Below are positions 35,059 through 45,731 of a DNA stretch of 64,000 bases, piece after piece. Made by a program: the position numbers and the translations under genes. The DNA is from Picochlorum sp. 'celeri' (taxonomy: Eukaryota > Chlorophyta > Trebouxiophyceae). Under the pieces are notes generated by a model. It was not told where the DNA came from, ran no database searches, and worked only from the letters and a program-made list of their open reading frames with translations. The stretch spans positions 41,497 through 105,496 of the forward strand of contig JAACMV010000021.1 of NCBI GenBank assembly GCA_010909725.1, read 5' to 3'. Every line of letters starts with the position of its first letter. Position 1 is the first letter of the stretch.

Positions 35059-37368
35059 TCATAATGTTCTATCAAACATTCCTCCGCCACTTGCATGTGG
35101 CTTATAATCGAGCAGACTTTCAGGATTGTCTTTTGTGTTGATTCCAGCTCCTGCAGCTGCTCTCAAACTTTCCACTCCACATAAGGTATTGTGGGTCAAC
35201 CATGCCGCGGTATCAATGCTCGCGCTGATTGGATGAGGTGAAATATCCTTTTCGGTTAATTCGCTGACATTCAAGAAACGTTCCGTGGCTGCTTCCCATG
35301 TTAGCCTGGCTCTGTCTTCTCCCGTCATTGGTGCTGGATCATGGGTCAAGGCATACTGCATATGCTTCACGAATTCATCGGAATTTCTGTAAATCAGACA
35401 GTTTTGAAACTGGGAGAAAAATGCATTTGACGGGTGATCTGCGCAAACAACCCACTTGCCCATTGCCAGGGCTTCTGCGCTGGTGGTGGCGACGACATCT
35501 GATGTCGATGGATTGACAAAGACTTTGTAGTCATGCAACGATTCATCCAAGTGGTCTCTCGCTCCCATGAAATGAAGCCCTAAATGTTTCCTCTCTGACT
35601 CGGATTTGACTGCCGGAAGGTCCTCGCCTGTGCCATAGCAATCCACAGTGAGATCATCACCAAGCTTGTCCTTGTTCTCACTCATGAGGTTGATCAACTC
35701 AGTGTATCCCTTGGCCCAGACACATTTGCCCAAGAAGTAGGCACCTTTTGAGAACCTCGAGGTGCCATCTTTACCGATGGATGCCTTTTTCTCTCCCACT
35801 TTGAGGAAGGATTCGGCCACACCATGCACAAACTCTGTGGTCTGTCTTGGTAAATCTTGCACAGCATCACTCAGCTTGACCACTTTGTGACAATGGATAC
35901 GAGTCACCCAAGAATTGATATGTCGCAGCAGTAACTCTTTATTTGATCCACCTTCCTCTCGCCGAGCATAATCTAAATAATTGGTATGGACAACCCCAAC
36001 AACATGAGAAAACTTGTCTGTCCATCGTTTCCCATGATGGTACCACGTAAGATGCTCTGGTTCCTCCAAGATTGCTACATCCGCTGCAGAGTCGGGTACA
36101 TACTTTGTAGGATCCCCGACAGGCAATATCGAGCATTTTTCTGGGGCATACCTCCCTGGGTAGAATGTCAGCTGGAAATCTGGACTAAACCCAGTCCTCT
36201 TCTTCAACCAGTCCCGAACCCATACTTCTTGCTCCTGGGGAGAGTCAAAAGTCATTCCATTTGGAAATACGCGCTCTTGATCACACTTTGCGAGCCATGG
36301 AACCATTAGATTGACAGATTTCGACCCATCTTTGGCAAGATAGGCTGCCCTCAACAATGGGTTCACTGCCGTACCAGTCATCCAAGGCAAGGACGCCGTC
36401 GTCACTATCGTGATCTGTCGGCCATCCTCCTTTAAAGAACTCCCCAATCTCTTGCTCGCGTGTTCCCTCCTCTTCTGAACCTGCCTCTGAAACGGTCCCA
36501 ATGGCCGTTTTGCTGAGGCATCTCCATCCTCGTCTGCCACACTCGTGGGCGACATATCATCCATCGCATCACGCTCTCGATCTTGTACTAATATTTCTTG
36601 TAATCTTTCCCCACTTGTAAAAGGTGAACCTGGCTCCCCAAGAGCCTGCATCCTGTGTTCCACCACAGCTCTGCCCTCTGAAAAACTCTGCTGCAATGAA
36701 ACTTGAAGCAACTGGAGATTCTGCTGACAATTGGACAACGTCTGTTGCGCCGACGAAAGGGCTTCTTTTGGCTTTGTCATCAACGTCGCAGCCATCCTCT
36801 CAAAATGCTGTGCTGATTTGCTGTGAACCAACTTGGCCTGTTCCTGCAGCTCTGATGCCGAAGGCAACTGGAAACTGAAAAGCTGAGAGCCCTCCTGCCC
36901 CTCTTTCCGATTTCCAAAACTCGAAAACCACTCAAACGTATCTTTGGCATACGTTGGAGGCCCCAACTCCTCTGATACCTTTGGTTTCACAATGGTATTG
37001 TCACTTCGAGCTCTCCTCATTTTCCTACCACGCTGATTTTGTTTCTTGTATCCACGCCGAGGTGTGCCTGGTTTCACAAACGTGGATGTCTCCTTGGAAA
37101 CTGTAAGAGGCTCCACTTTCTTTGGCTCGCCAACCAAAATCCCTCCTTCCATCGAAGGTGGTCGTAGTTTTTGGAACGTACTGTGCGCAGAGAGCATAAG
37201 AGACTCACTATTTCGCTTCACATCCTCTAATGTCGTCGAAACTCGATCAAGAGGTACAACTTTTGCCATATTATCCCGACTAAAACTTCGCGTGAATTTT
37301 TTCAGTTCTTGGACGTGAGGTTCCCATACGGGACCCTCGTCTCGACTCTGTTGCTGATCACTTTTCAT
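35059..37368 (-). CDS. DGD1: Digalactosyldiacylglycerol synthase (DGD1 type)
   Basis: 769 residues from the ATG at 37368; Arabidopsis DGD1 is about 800. The N-terminal half is the DGD1-specific extension, with a Gln-rich helical stretch near 36850-36650. The GT4 glycosyltransferase half starts ITIVTTASLPWMTGTAVNPLLRAAYL near 36415, with VVHTNYLDYARRE near 35980, GAYFLGKCVWAKGY near 35745, and the donor-binding FVNPSTSDVVATTSAEALAMGKW near 35525-35455. It transfers galactose from UDP-Gal to MGDG at the outer plastid envelope, supplying the main thylakoid bilayer lipid. No introns or frameshifts. Confidence 0.94.
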   Translation of the reverse strand: MKSDQQQSRDEGPVWEPHVQELKKFTRSFSRDNMAKVVPLDRVSTTLEDVKRNSESLMLSAHSTFQKLRPPSMEGGILVGEPKKVEPLTVSKETSTFVKPGTPRRGYKKQNQRGRKMRRARSDNTIVKPKVSEELGPPTYAKDTFEWFSSFGNRKEGQEGSQLFSFQLPSASELQEQAKLVHSKSAQHFERMAATLMTKPKEALSSAQQTLSNCQQNLQLLQVSLQQSFSEGRAVVEHRMQALGEPGSPFTSGERLQEILVQDRERDAMDDMSPTSVADEDGDASAKRPLGPFQRQVQKRREHASKRLGSSLKEDGRQITIVTTASLPWMTGTAVNPLLRAAYLAKDGSKSVNLMVPWLAKCDQERVFPNGMTFDSPQEQEVWVRDWLKKRTGFSPDFQLTFYPGRYAPEKCSILPVGDPTKYVPDSAADVAILEEPEHLTWYHHGKRWTDKFSHVVGVVHTNYLDYARREEGGSNKELLLRHINSWVTRIHCHKVVKLSDAVQDLPRQTTEFVHGVAESFLKVGEKKASIGKDGTSRFSKGAYFLGKCVWAKGYTELINLMSENKDKLGDDLTVDCYGTGEDLPAVKSESERKHLGLHFMGARDHLDESLHDYKVFVNPSTSDVVATTSAEALAMGKWVVCADHPSNAFFSQFQNCLIYRNSDEFVKHMQYALTHDPAPMTGEDRARLTWEAATERFLNVSELTEKDISPHPISASIDTAAWLTHNTLCGVESLRAAAGAGINTKDNPESLLDYKPHASGGGMFDRTL

Positions 37369-37534
37369 TTTACACAATTCATTTCAATTTTGGCAGTCCA
37401 TGTCGGTGTAGGTCTGATTTCACACCAACCTCACATGCGCCAGCATCGTTTAGCATCAACACACACTACATCAATGACACTTGAGCATATGCTTGTCATG
37501 ATGGTGGGAGGAGGATCACCCACTGCTGGTACTC

Positions 37535-38374
37535 TTATTCATCTCCATTCTCTTCTCCTTCCTCATCAAAGGACAACAACAAGGAAGAACCCTTGGTCTT
37601 CTTTCCCTTTGGCTCCTGCAATGTGTCCTTGGTCGTCTGTGCCTGAGCGAGCAGTTCATCGATCCCTTGCATATCTGGATCCAAGGATTTGGCTTTCTTC
37701 AGCACATAGACTGCCTCAGCAGCTGTATGAGGCGACTGACACAGGGCAGTTCCGAGACGGACGTATCCTTTGGCCCAATCGGGTGCTCGTCTGACACACT
37801 CTCTACCATCTTGTATGGCATCCTCCCATGCCTCTATCCGAATATATGCCGCAGCTCTATTACTATAATATGTGTGATTGGTCGGATCGAGCTCGATGCA
37901 TTTTGAAAACAGATCGATTGCATCGCGATATGCTTCCTTCCTAAAAGCCTCATTGCCTTGTGCTTTCAACTGCACAGCATCCCGTTCCTTCTTCAAATCC
38001 AAAAGCTCTGGATATTCGTGCGCCAGCTCTGGATTCTGTTCCAAAGCCTGAAGCAGTGCCATGCGCTTCTCTTCCTCAGTTTCATCATCATCGCCATCGT
38101 CATTCTGAGGATGTATTTGAGCATCAGAAGCGTCCTCATCAGTGGTGCCAATATTGGCAGGTTTCTGCCCCAGTAGATGCGCGTGAGACTGCAGAAACTT
38201 GGGCACATGTTTCACATAGTGAAAAGGAGTGCTGCCTGGTACACTACCGCCCACACCGCCCTTGGAAGAGCCTGGTCCTCCGCTCCTGGGAGGTGCAAAC
38301 TCCTTGTCCTGACTCACCCCTCCCTCTCCGAACTGATCCTCAACGATATGAGTCTTCTTCCTTTTCTTGCCCAT
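37535..38374 (-). CDS. TPR-domain protein (HSP90/HSP70 co-chaperone type)
   Basis: Start chosen at the ATG at 38374 (MGKKRKKTHIVEDQFGEGG). About 280 residues: a basic N-terminus, a Gly/Ser/Pro linker, an acidic stretch (DDGDDDETEEEKR near 38095), then three TPR units: KAQGNEAFRKEAYRDAIDLFSKCIELDP, YYSNRAAAYIRIEAWEDAIQDG and KGYVRLGTALCQ (about 37955-37720). Lys, Asn and Arg at the clamp positions suggest binding of an EEVD C-terminus. It ends LLLSFDEEGEENGDE. Exact orthologue not decided. Confidence 0.8.
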   Translation of the reverse strand: MGKKRKKTHIVEDQFGEGGVSQDKEFAPPRSGGPGSSKGGVGGSVPGSTPFHYVKHVPKFLQSHAHLLGQKPANIGTTDEDASDAQIHPQNDDGDDDETEEEKRMALLQALEQNPELAHEYPELLDLKKERDAVQLKAQGNEAFRKEAYRDAIDLFSKCIELDPTNHTYYSNRAAAYIRIEAWEDAIQDGRECVRRAPDWAKGYVRLGTALCQSPHTAAEAVYVLKKAKSLDPDMQGIDELLAQAQTTKDTLQEPKGKKTKGSSLLLSFDEEGEENGDE

Positions 38375-38578
38375 CGCTATGAATATAATTGATACAGATG
38401 TGTCGAAAATTGAGCACACAGATTGAAAGAGATGGGGTTGAATTGGTGCAAACAAATATCTAAATACAGAATGCTTGAGGTGAGCAAAGGGTTTTCAATC
38501 CCTCGGTGCCCTTGTTGGCACCCCACACGCAGGCCTTGAACAATATATCAAATTTTTGAAACTAGTAACTCAAAAACA

Positions 38579-39558
38579 ATGTCAGTTGCCCCCACCCCAG
38601 GCCGCATTAAGCTGCCTGTCAAAGATCAACAGCGTATGTTCGATCGCGTTATTCCTCGCATTACAGAAACACTACAATAGTTATTCATATGTACATAAAT
38701 GATATCTGTGCCTTTATATTTGACTGCAGTGGAGGATTTGCTCCTATGGAGGGATGTGAAGAAGACTGGAATCGTCTTTGGAGGTGCGTGGGATTGATCT
38801 GGTTGCGTTTTATACCCATGAAGACCAGTTTTGCTAGGAGCATGGAATGAGACGGAGGCCTAGGCGCCTTGGATGGATTGAATGCGTTGAAACTGGCTGT
38901 TTCTGCCATGGGACTGATCTGCGAACGTGTTCTTGTTTGCAGCGGTTACTGCTGCATTTGTTTTGCTTTTTTGGGCGAAGAATAGCTTTTTGAGCGTGGC
39001 TGCGTTGCTGATGAGTCTCACGGTTGGTGTGATGCTCGTGTGGAGTATCATTGGAGGGTTCATTCATAGGTGCGTGGTCCTGGATTGACCGAATTTCTGG
39101 AATGGAGTGGAGTTTTCAATACTCATGGAGCTTTGTGTTGATGTAGACCCCCACCACCGATGCCTGCCTTTATGGTTGAAGGGATTCCAGAGGCAAAGAT
39201 CAGGGCTGTGGTTGATAAGGCAACACCATATGTGAACAAAGGACTGCACTTCACACATCGTATTCTGAGTGGAAAGGATGTGCTGATGTCTATTGTTGTG
39301 AGTGCTGGATTGTTTTTCTTGTCAAAGGTGCTTGCAACTGTGTCTCTGCTGGGGTTGGCATATGCATGTGTCGTCCTTGCATTTGCAGTGCCAAAGGTGT
39401 ATGAGATGTACCATGACCAGATTGATAATGTGATTGATATTGCTCGCCAGAAGGTGACGTTTATCCATGATGCGTACTTGTCAAAGTTGCTCAAGATGAT
39501 TCCAAGTGCGCAGACTGTGACACCTGCAGAGTCATCATCGGCAAGAAAGGAAGATTGA
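38579..39558 (+). CDS. Reticulon-domain ER membrane protein
   Basis: Four exons: 38579-38633, 38730-38783, 38943-39069 and 39147-39558, all with GT...AG introns; the 648-nt total closes in frame (215 residues). The spliced product shows the reticulon homology domain: EDLLLWRDVKKTGIVFG, a first hydrophobic hairpin (AVTAAFVLLFWAKN...LMSLTVGVMLVWSII), PPPPMPAF as in the Pro-rich hinge, a second hairpin (DVLMSIVVSAGLFFLSKVLA...LGLAYACVVLAFAVP) and KVYEMYHDQID at the C-terminal side. It shapes tubular ER. Only the last exon is visible as a long single frame. Confidence 0.9.
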
Positions 39559-39641
39559 TTTGATACACTACCGGATCTGTAACATACATATAGTGCATTA
39601 ATATATAAATAGGTAGGGTAGGGTCATACTAGTTGAATAGA

Positions 39642-40512
39642 CTACTGGGTTCTTTCAGGAACCCATCGTCTGACGAGGTATTCGGAGAGAGATACCCTGT
39701 CAATACATGTGTGGTCTTTGTAGCCAATGTGCTGCGCAGGATCGTGGATATGTACAACAAGAAGCCTTTTGCCTACTTGCCCCGTCAATCTATTGGTAAT
39801 TTGAAGGTCGTGCCATGACATGGGGGGTCGACCGTCTACCATGCCCGGTGTTTGAATCACCACAGAATAGTCAGAGTGTGCTAGAGCAGGGTGCTTCTGA
39901 TAGAGCACAAAATCCACCCCATACTGTAGCCCAGTCCGCGCGATCCATCCCTGTAGCATCAAACATAATAATAGGATACGTCATGCTATTCTCTCTTTCT
40001 CTCCCTCTCTTGGGCTGAAGGAAAGCCTGACACCAAAAAAAAAAACTCACCTTGCTCCTAAAGTGATGGTAACAGATGTAGAGTATGGGGAAATCAGAGC
40101 GCCCCTGAGCCATGTACTCCCATATCTGTTTCGTGTCCAGAATTTGTGAGGGCTGCCTGGAGGTGATATCAACTTTGCACAGGTCCAAAACTTTCAGAGC
40201 ATAGTGCATGAAAAATGCCTCGTCCAGGCTCAATCTGACAGTATTTCTACAAGTCTCTGGTAATTCTACATCAATGCTACTCATTACATCTCTAATATAC
40301 GCTGTCATTCCATGTCCGCCGTCCAAGTTTCCGAAACATGCATAATCCAGTTGTTTTACAACGTCGTCACTGACGCAGATCCAGACCGCAGCGTCCATCA
40401 AGATTCCTTTTAGACATGATTCTCGTAAATATTCGTAGATTTTCAACCTATCGTTTTGGATATCGTGTCTATGGCGCTTTTTATGCCTTGGTCGACGGAA
40501 CCCAACTTCCAT
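39642..40512 (-). CDS. TSEN2: tRNA-splicing endonuclease catalytic subunit Sen2
   Basis: Two exons; the intron 39951-40050 (GTGAGTTT...GCTACAG, 100 nt) joins YHHFRSK to GWIARTG and the 256-residue frame closes. The C-terminal nuclease fold has the invariant run LQYGVDFVLYQKHPALAHSD near 39918-39860 (catalytic Tyr and His) and QITNRLTGQVGKRLLVV near 39795-39745 (catalytic Lys). That Tyr-His-Lys set marks Sen2 rather than the structural subunits. It cuts the 5' splice site of intron-containing pre-tRNAs. The start at 40512 is only 28 bp after the stop of the TNPO3-like gene on the same strand. The intron carries an 11-T tract just after the donor. Confidence 0.9.
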
Positions 40513-40540
40513 GGTGAACGAGAAGGGCAATGCAACGCCC

Positions 40541-43500
40541 TCAGATGTTAAAATATTGATAATCCTTTGGTAATAAACTCTGCATGACGGTTTGTTGGAT
40601 TTTATGGTGGCGTCTGCAGATCTCTGAGAGTTCAAAGACTGCATCCATAAGCTGCTGCTCATCGTCTTCTTGAATTTCGTCAGCCACGATTGACTGGCAC
40701 GTGTGCAAAAACCGCTGTCTTGCTGTTTCCGGAAGGGCTGGTAAAGGAATGAGTGAGATCGATGCGTTGAACCACTGGAAGCTGTCTTGAGACGACTTCA
40801 GCAGGGCGTACAAGACGTCCACCATGTTGTACATTCTGGATGGCGGAAGGGCCCCAACCCCTCCAGCAAGTGCCAGTTGCGTGATGACGCCTCCATATGG
40901 GTAAAACGTCATTTCCAATGCTTTGACCTGCTGTGCATCACATTTTCGATGCGTTTCTGGATCTAAAAGGCGCACAAGGAAGGCTGACACGCTCGTACAT
41001 GCTTCCTTGTGCTGTATCAGCAAGGCATTTCGACTTGTTGGAACCATACTTGATAACAGCTCCTGGGTCATCATCAGGCGAGGGGCATAGCTCAAACCTC
41101 TACCAGCGAGTAAAAACATGTCATCCGTTAGTTCTGGATACGATGTAACCGCTTGAAGGGAAGTCAACATGGAGCAAGAGCTGACAAGCATTCTGTGCAG
41201 CATTGGCTTGATGTAGCCATCCTGAGCAGGGTCATGTCCGAATGCCTTGACCAATTCGCTAGCGACATAAAGATAGCAGGAATGCTTGGTTTGCTCAAAT
41301 CTTTGTGTCAGAGACTCAGACAAGGATGGCAAAGACCTATATGTTGCTTGCTTTGCACTCCGAACAGCATATCGTGGGACCCTGCAAATTTTCTCCGAGG
41401 CCATTGCATCCGCTGCAAACACAGACAATGCCACATTTATCCACGGCATGATTTTCTCCAACGTAATTGCCACGTCCTCTGGGTCATCAATGGTCTTTAA
41501 AATTGTTGTCACTCTCTCAAAGAGAGGCAGGACCATCAGCAACTGACTCTGATCACGTGTCACATATTGAGGGTTTCTAAGCGGATCTAAAATCACCTGT
41601 ATCGGATGAACGACTGAGTCAATCATTTGCTGCACAGTGGATCTCTTCAGGTCCTGAGGCATGGACGACACCACAAATGTCACAGCTTCGAGAACGCTTT
41701 CCACCTCCTCCTCATCCAAAAAGTTTGCTTCTCGTGCCTGTGAAATATCCCCCTGGTTTTGCACCTGACGATATAACTCTAATAATAACGGTACTGAGTC
41801 AGACAAAAGTGTTGCACAGCTCTCGCAAATGTTCCGCAGGGACAAAGCGCACGCAGAACTTGTATGCTCGTTTCCAAGGCCTGCAAGGGCACCAGATATC
41901 CATGAATACCAGAGACACAAAAGAAACATCTCAGATTATATATCGTACCTTTTATCATCAATTGCACCGATGTGGACACTAAAGGGCGTACTCTTTCGTT
42001 AGCATTCGCTGCTTCTGCCATCCACTCGGCATAGGAGCCCAACAAGACTGCAACCGAGTAATCCAGATGGGGAAACGACGGGAGGGACGGTAATGCAGAA
42101 AACAGGGACACAAGCGTCGTTGGATCACGCACACTCGATGCAGCCTTATGAATAGATCTCAGGGAGTATAAACAAGCCTCTGCTTTCCTCCAGTCGAACG
42201 TTCCTCCGGCCCGGACATTGGAGCTCAACTCTGACAATGGAGCTGTCAACACAGACATGCAGGCATCTGCCCCCAAGACATCCGTAGAATCTAACAACAG
42301 ATCCCCAACCACCATCCTGTTATATTTAAAGTCATTCTTTTCATCCCTGTGCCAGCCATCCCAATCAACCGGATACTCGATCCTCCTGCTCAAAATCTCT
42401 ACCAAACGCTTGAATGACGGACAGAAAGCATCCAACCGCCGTTGGGCCTCTTGCTCCGGCAAAGCTGGCCCCTCCCACTTTAATGAATGCGGCTTTTTCC
42501 CTGAAGATAATATATAGCTCAATCGATGCCAAAAGTTGAAAGAGACTGAGCACACTTCCATGTCAGGATACCTGCAGACGTCCAGTAGAGCTTCCACGGG
42601 ACCCATGACCTCTGGTGTTGCTTCAGAGATGAGATACGCATATGCTTCCCCCACCTCCGCAAACAATCGAGCTATGGCCTTGGCTTCCTCCTCATAATTA
42701 TCATGTAGTATGCCTTCGGGGGACGCTGTCCCTGTCTGCTCCTCAACAGCCTGTTGAATGCATATGTGGAACCTGGGCAACAGCCCCATTACCTGTGACA
42801 CAATGGCTTGCACCAACTGAGCCATTTCAGGCTTTGGTCTCCCCCGGAGCGAGGAGCAATAAATTATCTCTACGACTGCATCTACTGCGGAGAAGAACGA
42901 ATCCTCCTTCTTCAAGGCCTCCAAGGCCACATACACCAGCTTGCATTCCATCACTACAGACGGTGCAACCTTGTTCCCAACCAGCAGCAGCCATGCAGCG
43001 AAAGCCTCTAATACCTGGTCAGCCGTCTTTCCTCCAGCTTTATCTGAAACTATGCATAACAAATTCAGAGCTTGGGGAAGGGAATGCTGCAATTCATCTT
43101 CAATCTGCCGTCGCCTTTCTGGCACAATAGATGGCTGATACGATCCTGCCTCTTGTGGCAGAACAGTCAGAATTTCGAGCAAAATGTGCCGTGCGCTCTC
43201 ATCCGTGTACGCCCCAGACAACAACTTTTGCCCTATCCACGTCACAAAGTCTCCACCAGCCCACTCACCCGAGGGAATATGCATTGCCAATGCTGCAACA
43301 GCGAGACACAACTGCGTCCTGACAGCCCCTGGGCCCTTGGCATGTATTGACAGCAGTCCCAGAACATCGTCAGGCAATTTACGACCAATAGTATGCCCTA
43401 ATTCTTCAAAGTCGCGTAAAATTTTGGTCCGTAAGGTCTGAGCAGCGAAATAAAACGTCTCGAGTTCGCCTTGAGCATCGCCAAGCACCTCATAACACAC

Positions 43501-43620
43501 CGCCCACCCTCCCTCCGATCGCTGCCATTCTTCCAACCAATAATTTGCTTTCCTTTGAGCTTCTTTATTGGTATCGTGATACAGTGTATACACTGCTGAT
43601 TTGAGATCGGTTGAAGACAT
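40541..43620 (-). CDS. TNPO3: Transportin-3-like nuclear import receptor (TNPO3/MOS14, importin-beta family)
   Basis: Two exons; the intron 41881-41948 (GTACGATAT...CCCTTGCAG, 68 nt) joins QLMIKG to LGNEHTSS. The 1,003-residue product is all-helical. The N-terminus matches the family: LYHDTNKEAQRKANYWLEEWQ near 43585-43525, then FYFAAQTLRTKI near 43460, as in importin-beta N domains that bind Ran-GTP. HEAT-type helices follow to the C-terminus. TNPO3/MOS14 imports SR splicing factors, which fits the neighbouring PRP2 and TSEN2 only thematically. No frameshifts. Confidence 0.88.
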
Positions 43621-43818
43621 GTGAGAACATCCAATTTAGCAGTCTATCATGCCACTATGGCCATCCAAACACATGATGTATCGCTCTTTAAGAATGTAAT
43701 AATTTACTTTGATTGAATTGAATCGAAAAAGGAGGGGTTGAAACGCAGTACGCATGGCATCCATGCCATATTTAAACACAAAAAAATAGTGCACCCTATC
43801 CCTCCATGTGGTGCAGGG

Positions 43819-44657
43819 ATGTACCGCTGCTACAATTTCATAATACAGACATTGACAATGTTTGGTCGAATGAGCACGACGCTGTGTCATCGAACCACGG
43901 TGTTCCGACGAGCAAGCACACCTTGTTTCCAGAGGAATCGTTGCTCTTGGACCATTGTACCACGGAGTGTCGGATCAGGATCGAATACTTCAAACGTAGA
44001 TGGATCAAAGCCAAGGAAGATACCCCCTGTGAAGAGGATCACGAGAGGTGAGGTTGTATGACCTTTTTTTTTCTACCAGCAGTGGCAGTTTTGCTGCCAG
44101 TGTACAGGAGAGAGAGAGAGTGTGTGTGACTTGATCTGATGGACAACGATGCAACAATGTTTTGTAGATGATGTGACGATACAGTTTGCCCGAAGTTCTG
44201 GTGCCGGTGGGCAGAATGTGAACAAGGTGAATACCAAAGTTGATATGAGGCTCAATTTGACTGTGGACTGGTTGGATGAAGAGGTGGCTGATGCAGTTCG
44301 CAGGATGCAGAAGAAACGTATTAATAAAGATGGTGAACTAGTCATCATGTCCCAGCGGACGAGATCGCAACTGTGCGTTATTCGTGATACATTCATGCAT
44401 TCACTCCTACATGTGTGGTTGACTGATGTGTGGTTGACTCTTGTTGCAGAGGGAACATTGAAGACGCCCTAGAAAAGGTGCAAGAAATTTTAGATGATGC
44501 GCATCGGACGACGTTGCCGATTGAAGAAGACCCCGAGAAGAAGAAACAGATTGAAAAGCAGTTGCAAAAAGGTAACGAGGCCCGTTTGAAAAAGAAGCAG
44601 TTGAAAGGTGACAAGAAGAAGGAGAGGCGATCGGGTAAGAACATTAAAGATTGGTAA
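43819..44657 (+). CDS. ICT1/MRPL58-like peptidyl-tRNA hydrolase (ribosome rescue, GGQ)
   Basis: Three exons (introns 44048-44167 and 44373-44449); 642 spliced nt, in frame, 213 residues. The N-terminus (MYRCYNF..., Arg/Ser/Thr-rich) looks like an organelle-targeting peptide; later ATGs such as the one at 43858 are alternatives. The catalytic block IQFARSSGAGGQNVNKVNTK spans about 44180-44239, with GGQ essential for peptidyl-tRNA hydrolysis. SQRTRSQLGNIEDALEKVQ follows, with a Lys-rich C-terminal tail (KKQLKGDKKKERR) that inserts into the mRNA channel of stalled ribosomes. No codon-recognition domain, so a rescue factor rather than a true release factor. Confidence 0.9.
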
Positions 44658-44658
44658 T

Positions 44659-45338
44659 TTAGAAAGTCAGACCTTTTGATTTCAAATCTCGCTCGAGTTG
44701 CGAAGCATTCTTGAAGTGAATTGCCTGGAGTCCAGCATCCATCGCTGCTGCAATGTTGGGGTCTCTATCGTCTACAAACAACAAATCCCTCGGATTTCTT
44801 CGGGAATGTTTGATCACGCATTCAAAACTCTCTGCCTTTGGCTTTCTCTTGCCTTTTAGCGGCCCTTCACAACTCACGTATGTCCATTGAAGATACTTGC
44901 TCAGCTGTAATTTTTCCTCAATGTACTGGTACCACACAGGATAATTTGAGAATGCGCGTATTTCGTACCCAGATGCATTCAACCTGCATAATATATCCTC
45001 GATGCCGTCGATGTATTCGTACGAATCCCGCATCATGTGCACTAATCCATCCTTGTCAAACAACTCTCCCATCCTTGAAAAAGTTGGCAATCAGCTCATC
45101 CTCTGAAATCTCGCCGTGCTCAAACCGAACCCACATATCGGGATGTTTTTGTTCCAACAACTGCACATATGCGATGGGTCAACGAAGGGCATCATTTGAA
45201 CTGGACAATGGATACAATACCTCTTCAAAGGCAAGGCCAAAATGCGCGGGCATGCGCTCATAGAACGGGTCCCGCACTATAGTATCCATGATTATCGAAC
45301 AATAACAATGGATCTCGATGCTGCTGTGGCGCGGACAT
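44659..45338 (-). CDS. HAD-superfamily hydrolase with frameshifts
   Basis: The start is taken at ATG 45338 (MSAPQQHRD). LLLF(D) is followed after a one-base shift in ATAATC near 45293 by IMDTIVRDPFYERMP. The intron 45161-45220 (GTATTG...ATGTGCAG, 60 nt) leads to LLEQKHPDMWVRFEHGEISEDELIA. A second one-base shift occurs near 45075, then ELFDKDG, IRAFSNYPVWY (motif II) near 44950, the motif III Lys in KRKPKAESF near 44835 and DLLFVDDRDPNIAAA (motif IV) near 44780. All four HAD motifs are present. Substrate unknown; plant relatives are plastid phosphatases. An upstream leader from about 45440 would be transit-peptide-like but has no ATG. Confidence 0.75.
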
Positions 45339-45731
45339 GGTCGCCCGTGCTCTGGAACGTGGTGGTGTGACTCTGAGACAACAAGGTGCGGTGGACCCAT
45401 CCGTGATTTCTCGAGGACAGGAATCTCCGGGATGCCATATCACTCACACATTATCATGACATTAATAATTCAGCTCTGCTGTGGGCTACACAGTCTTCCT
45501 GTCCAAGGCATTGTCACAAGGGTGCCGTAAATAAAATTTCTTCTCGGTATCGGGTGAGAAGAACCCTGGCATTTCGCTTTCTAGAACAAAGAATCGTATT
45601 CAATAAAATTACTGATATATTACGTATGACTCTATGAGTGTACATTGTCTGTTCTGAGTCATCGTACGTGTTTCGAATGGGTCAATTCGCAGCAAGCAAC
45701 GGGTCCGAGGGAGTACATTGGTCCCAGATGT
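45339..45731. other. Intergenic region between HAD and WDR26-like genes
   Basis: 393 bp. The left 100 bp could encode an N-terminal leader of the HAD protein on the minus strand. The rest is AT-rich near 45590-45640. No RNA gene or repeat seen. Confidence 0.45.

Noticed and set aside
42642..43130. 162-codon plus-strand frame
   Set aside because: Shadow of the transportin-3-like coding sequence.
45645..45731. Longer N-terminus for the WDR26-like protein
   Set aside because: In frame but without ATG; a mini-intron model (GTACATTGGTCCCAG) gave a stop, so the ATG at 45732 was kept.
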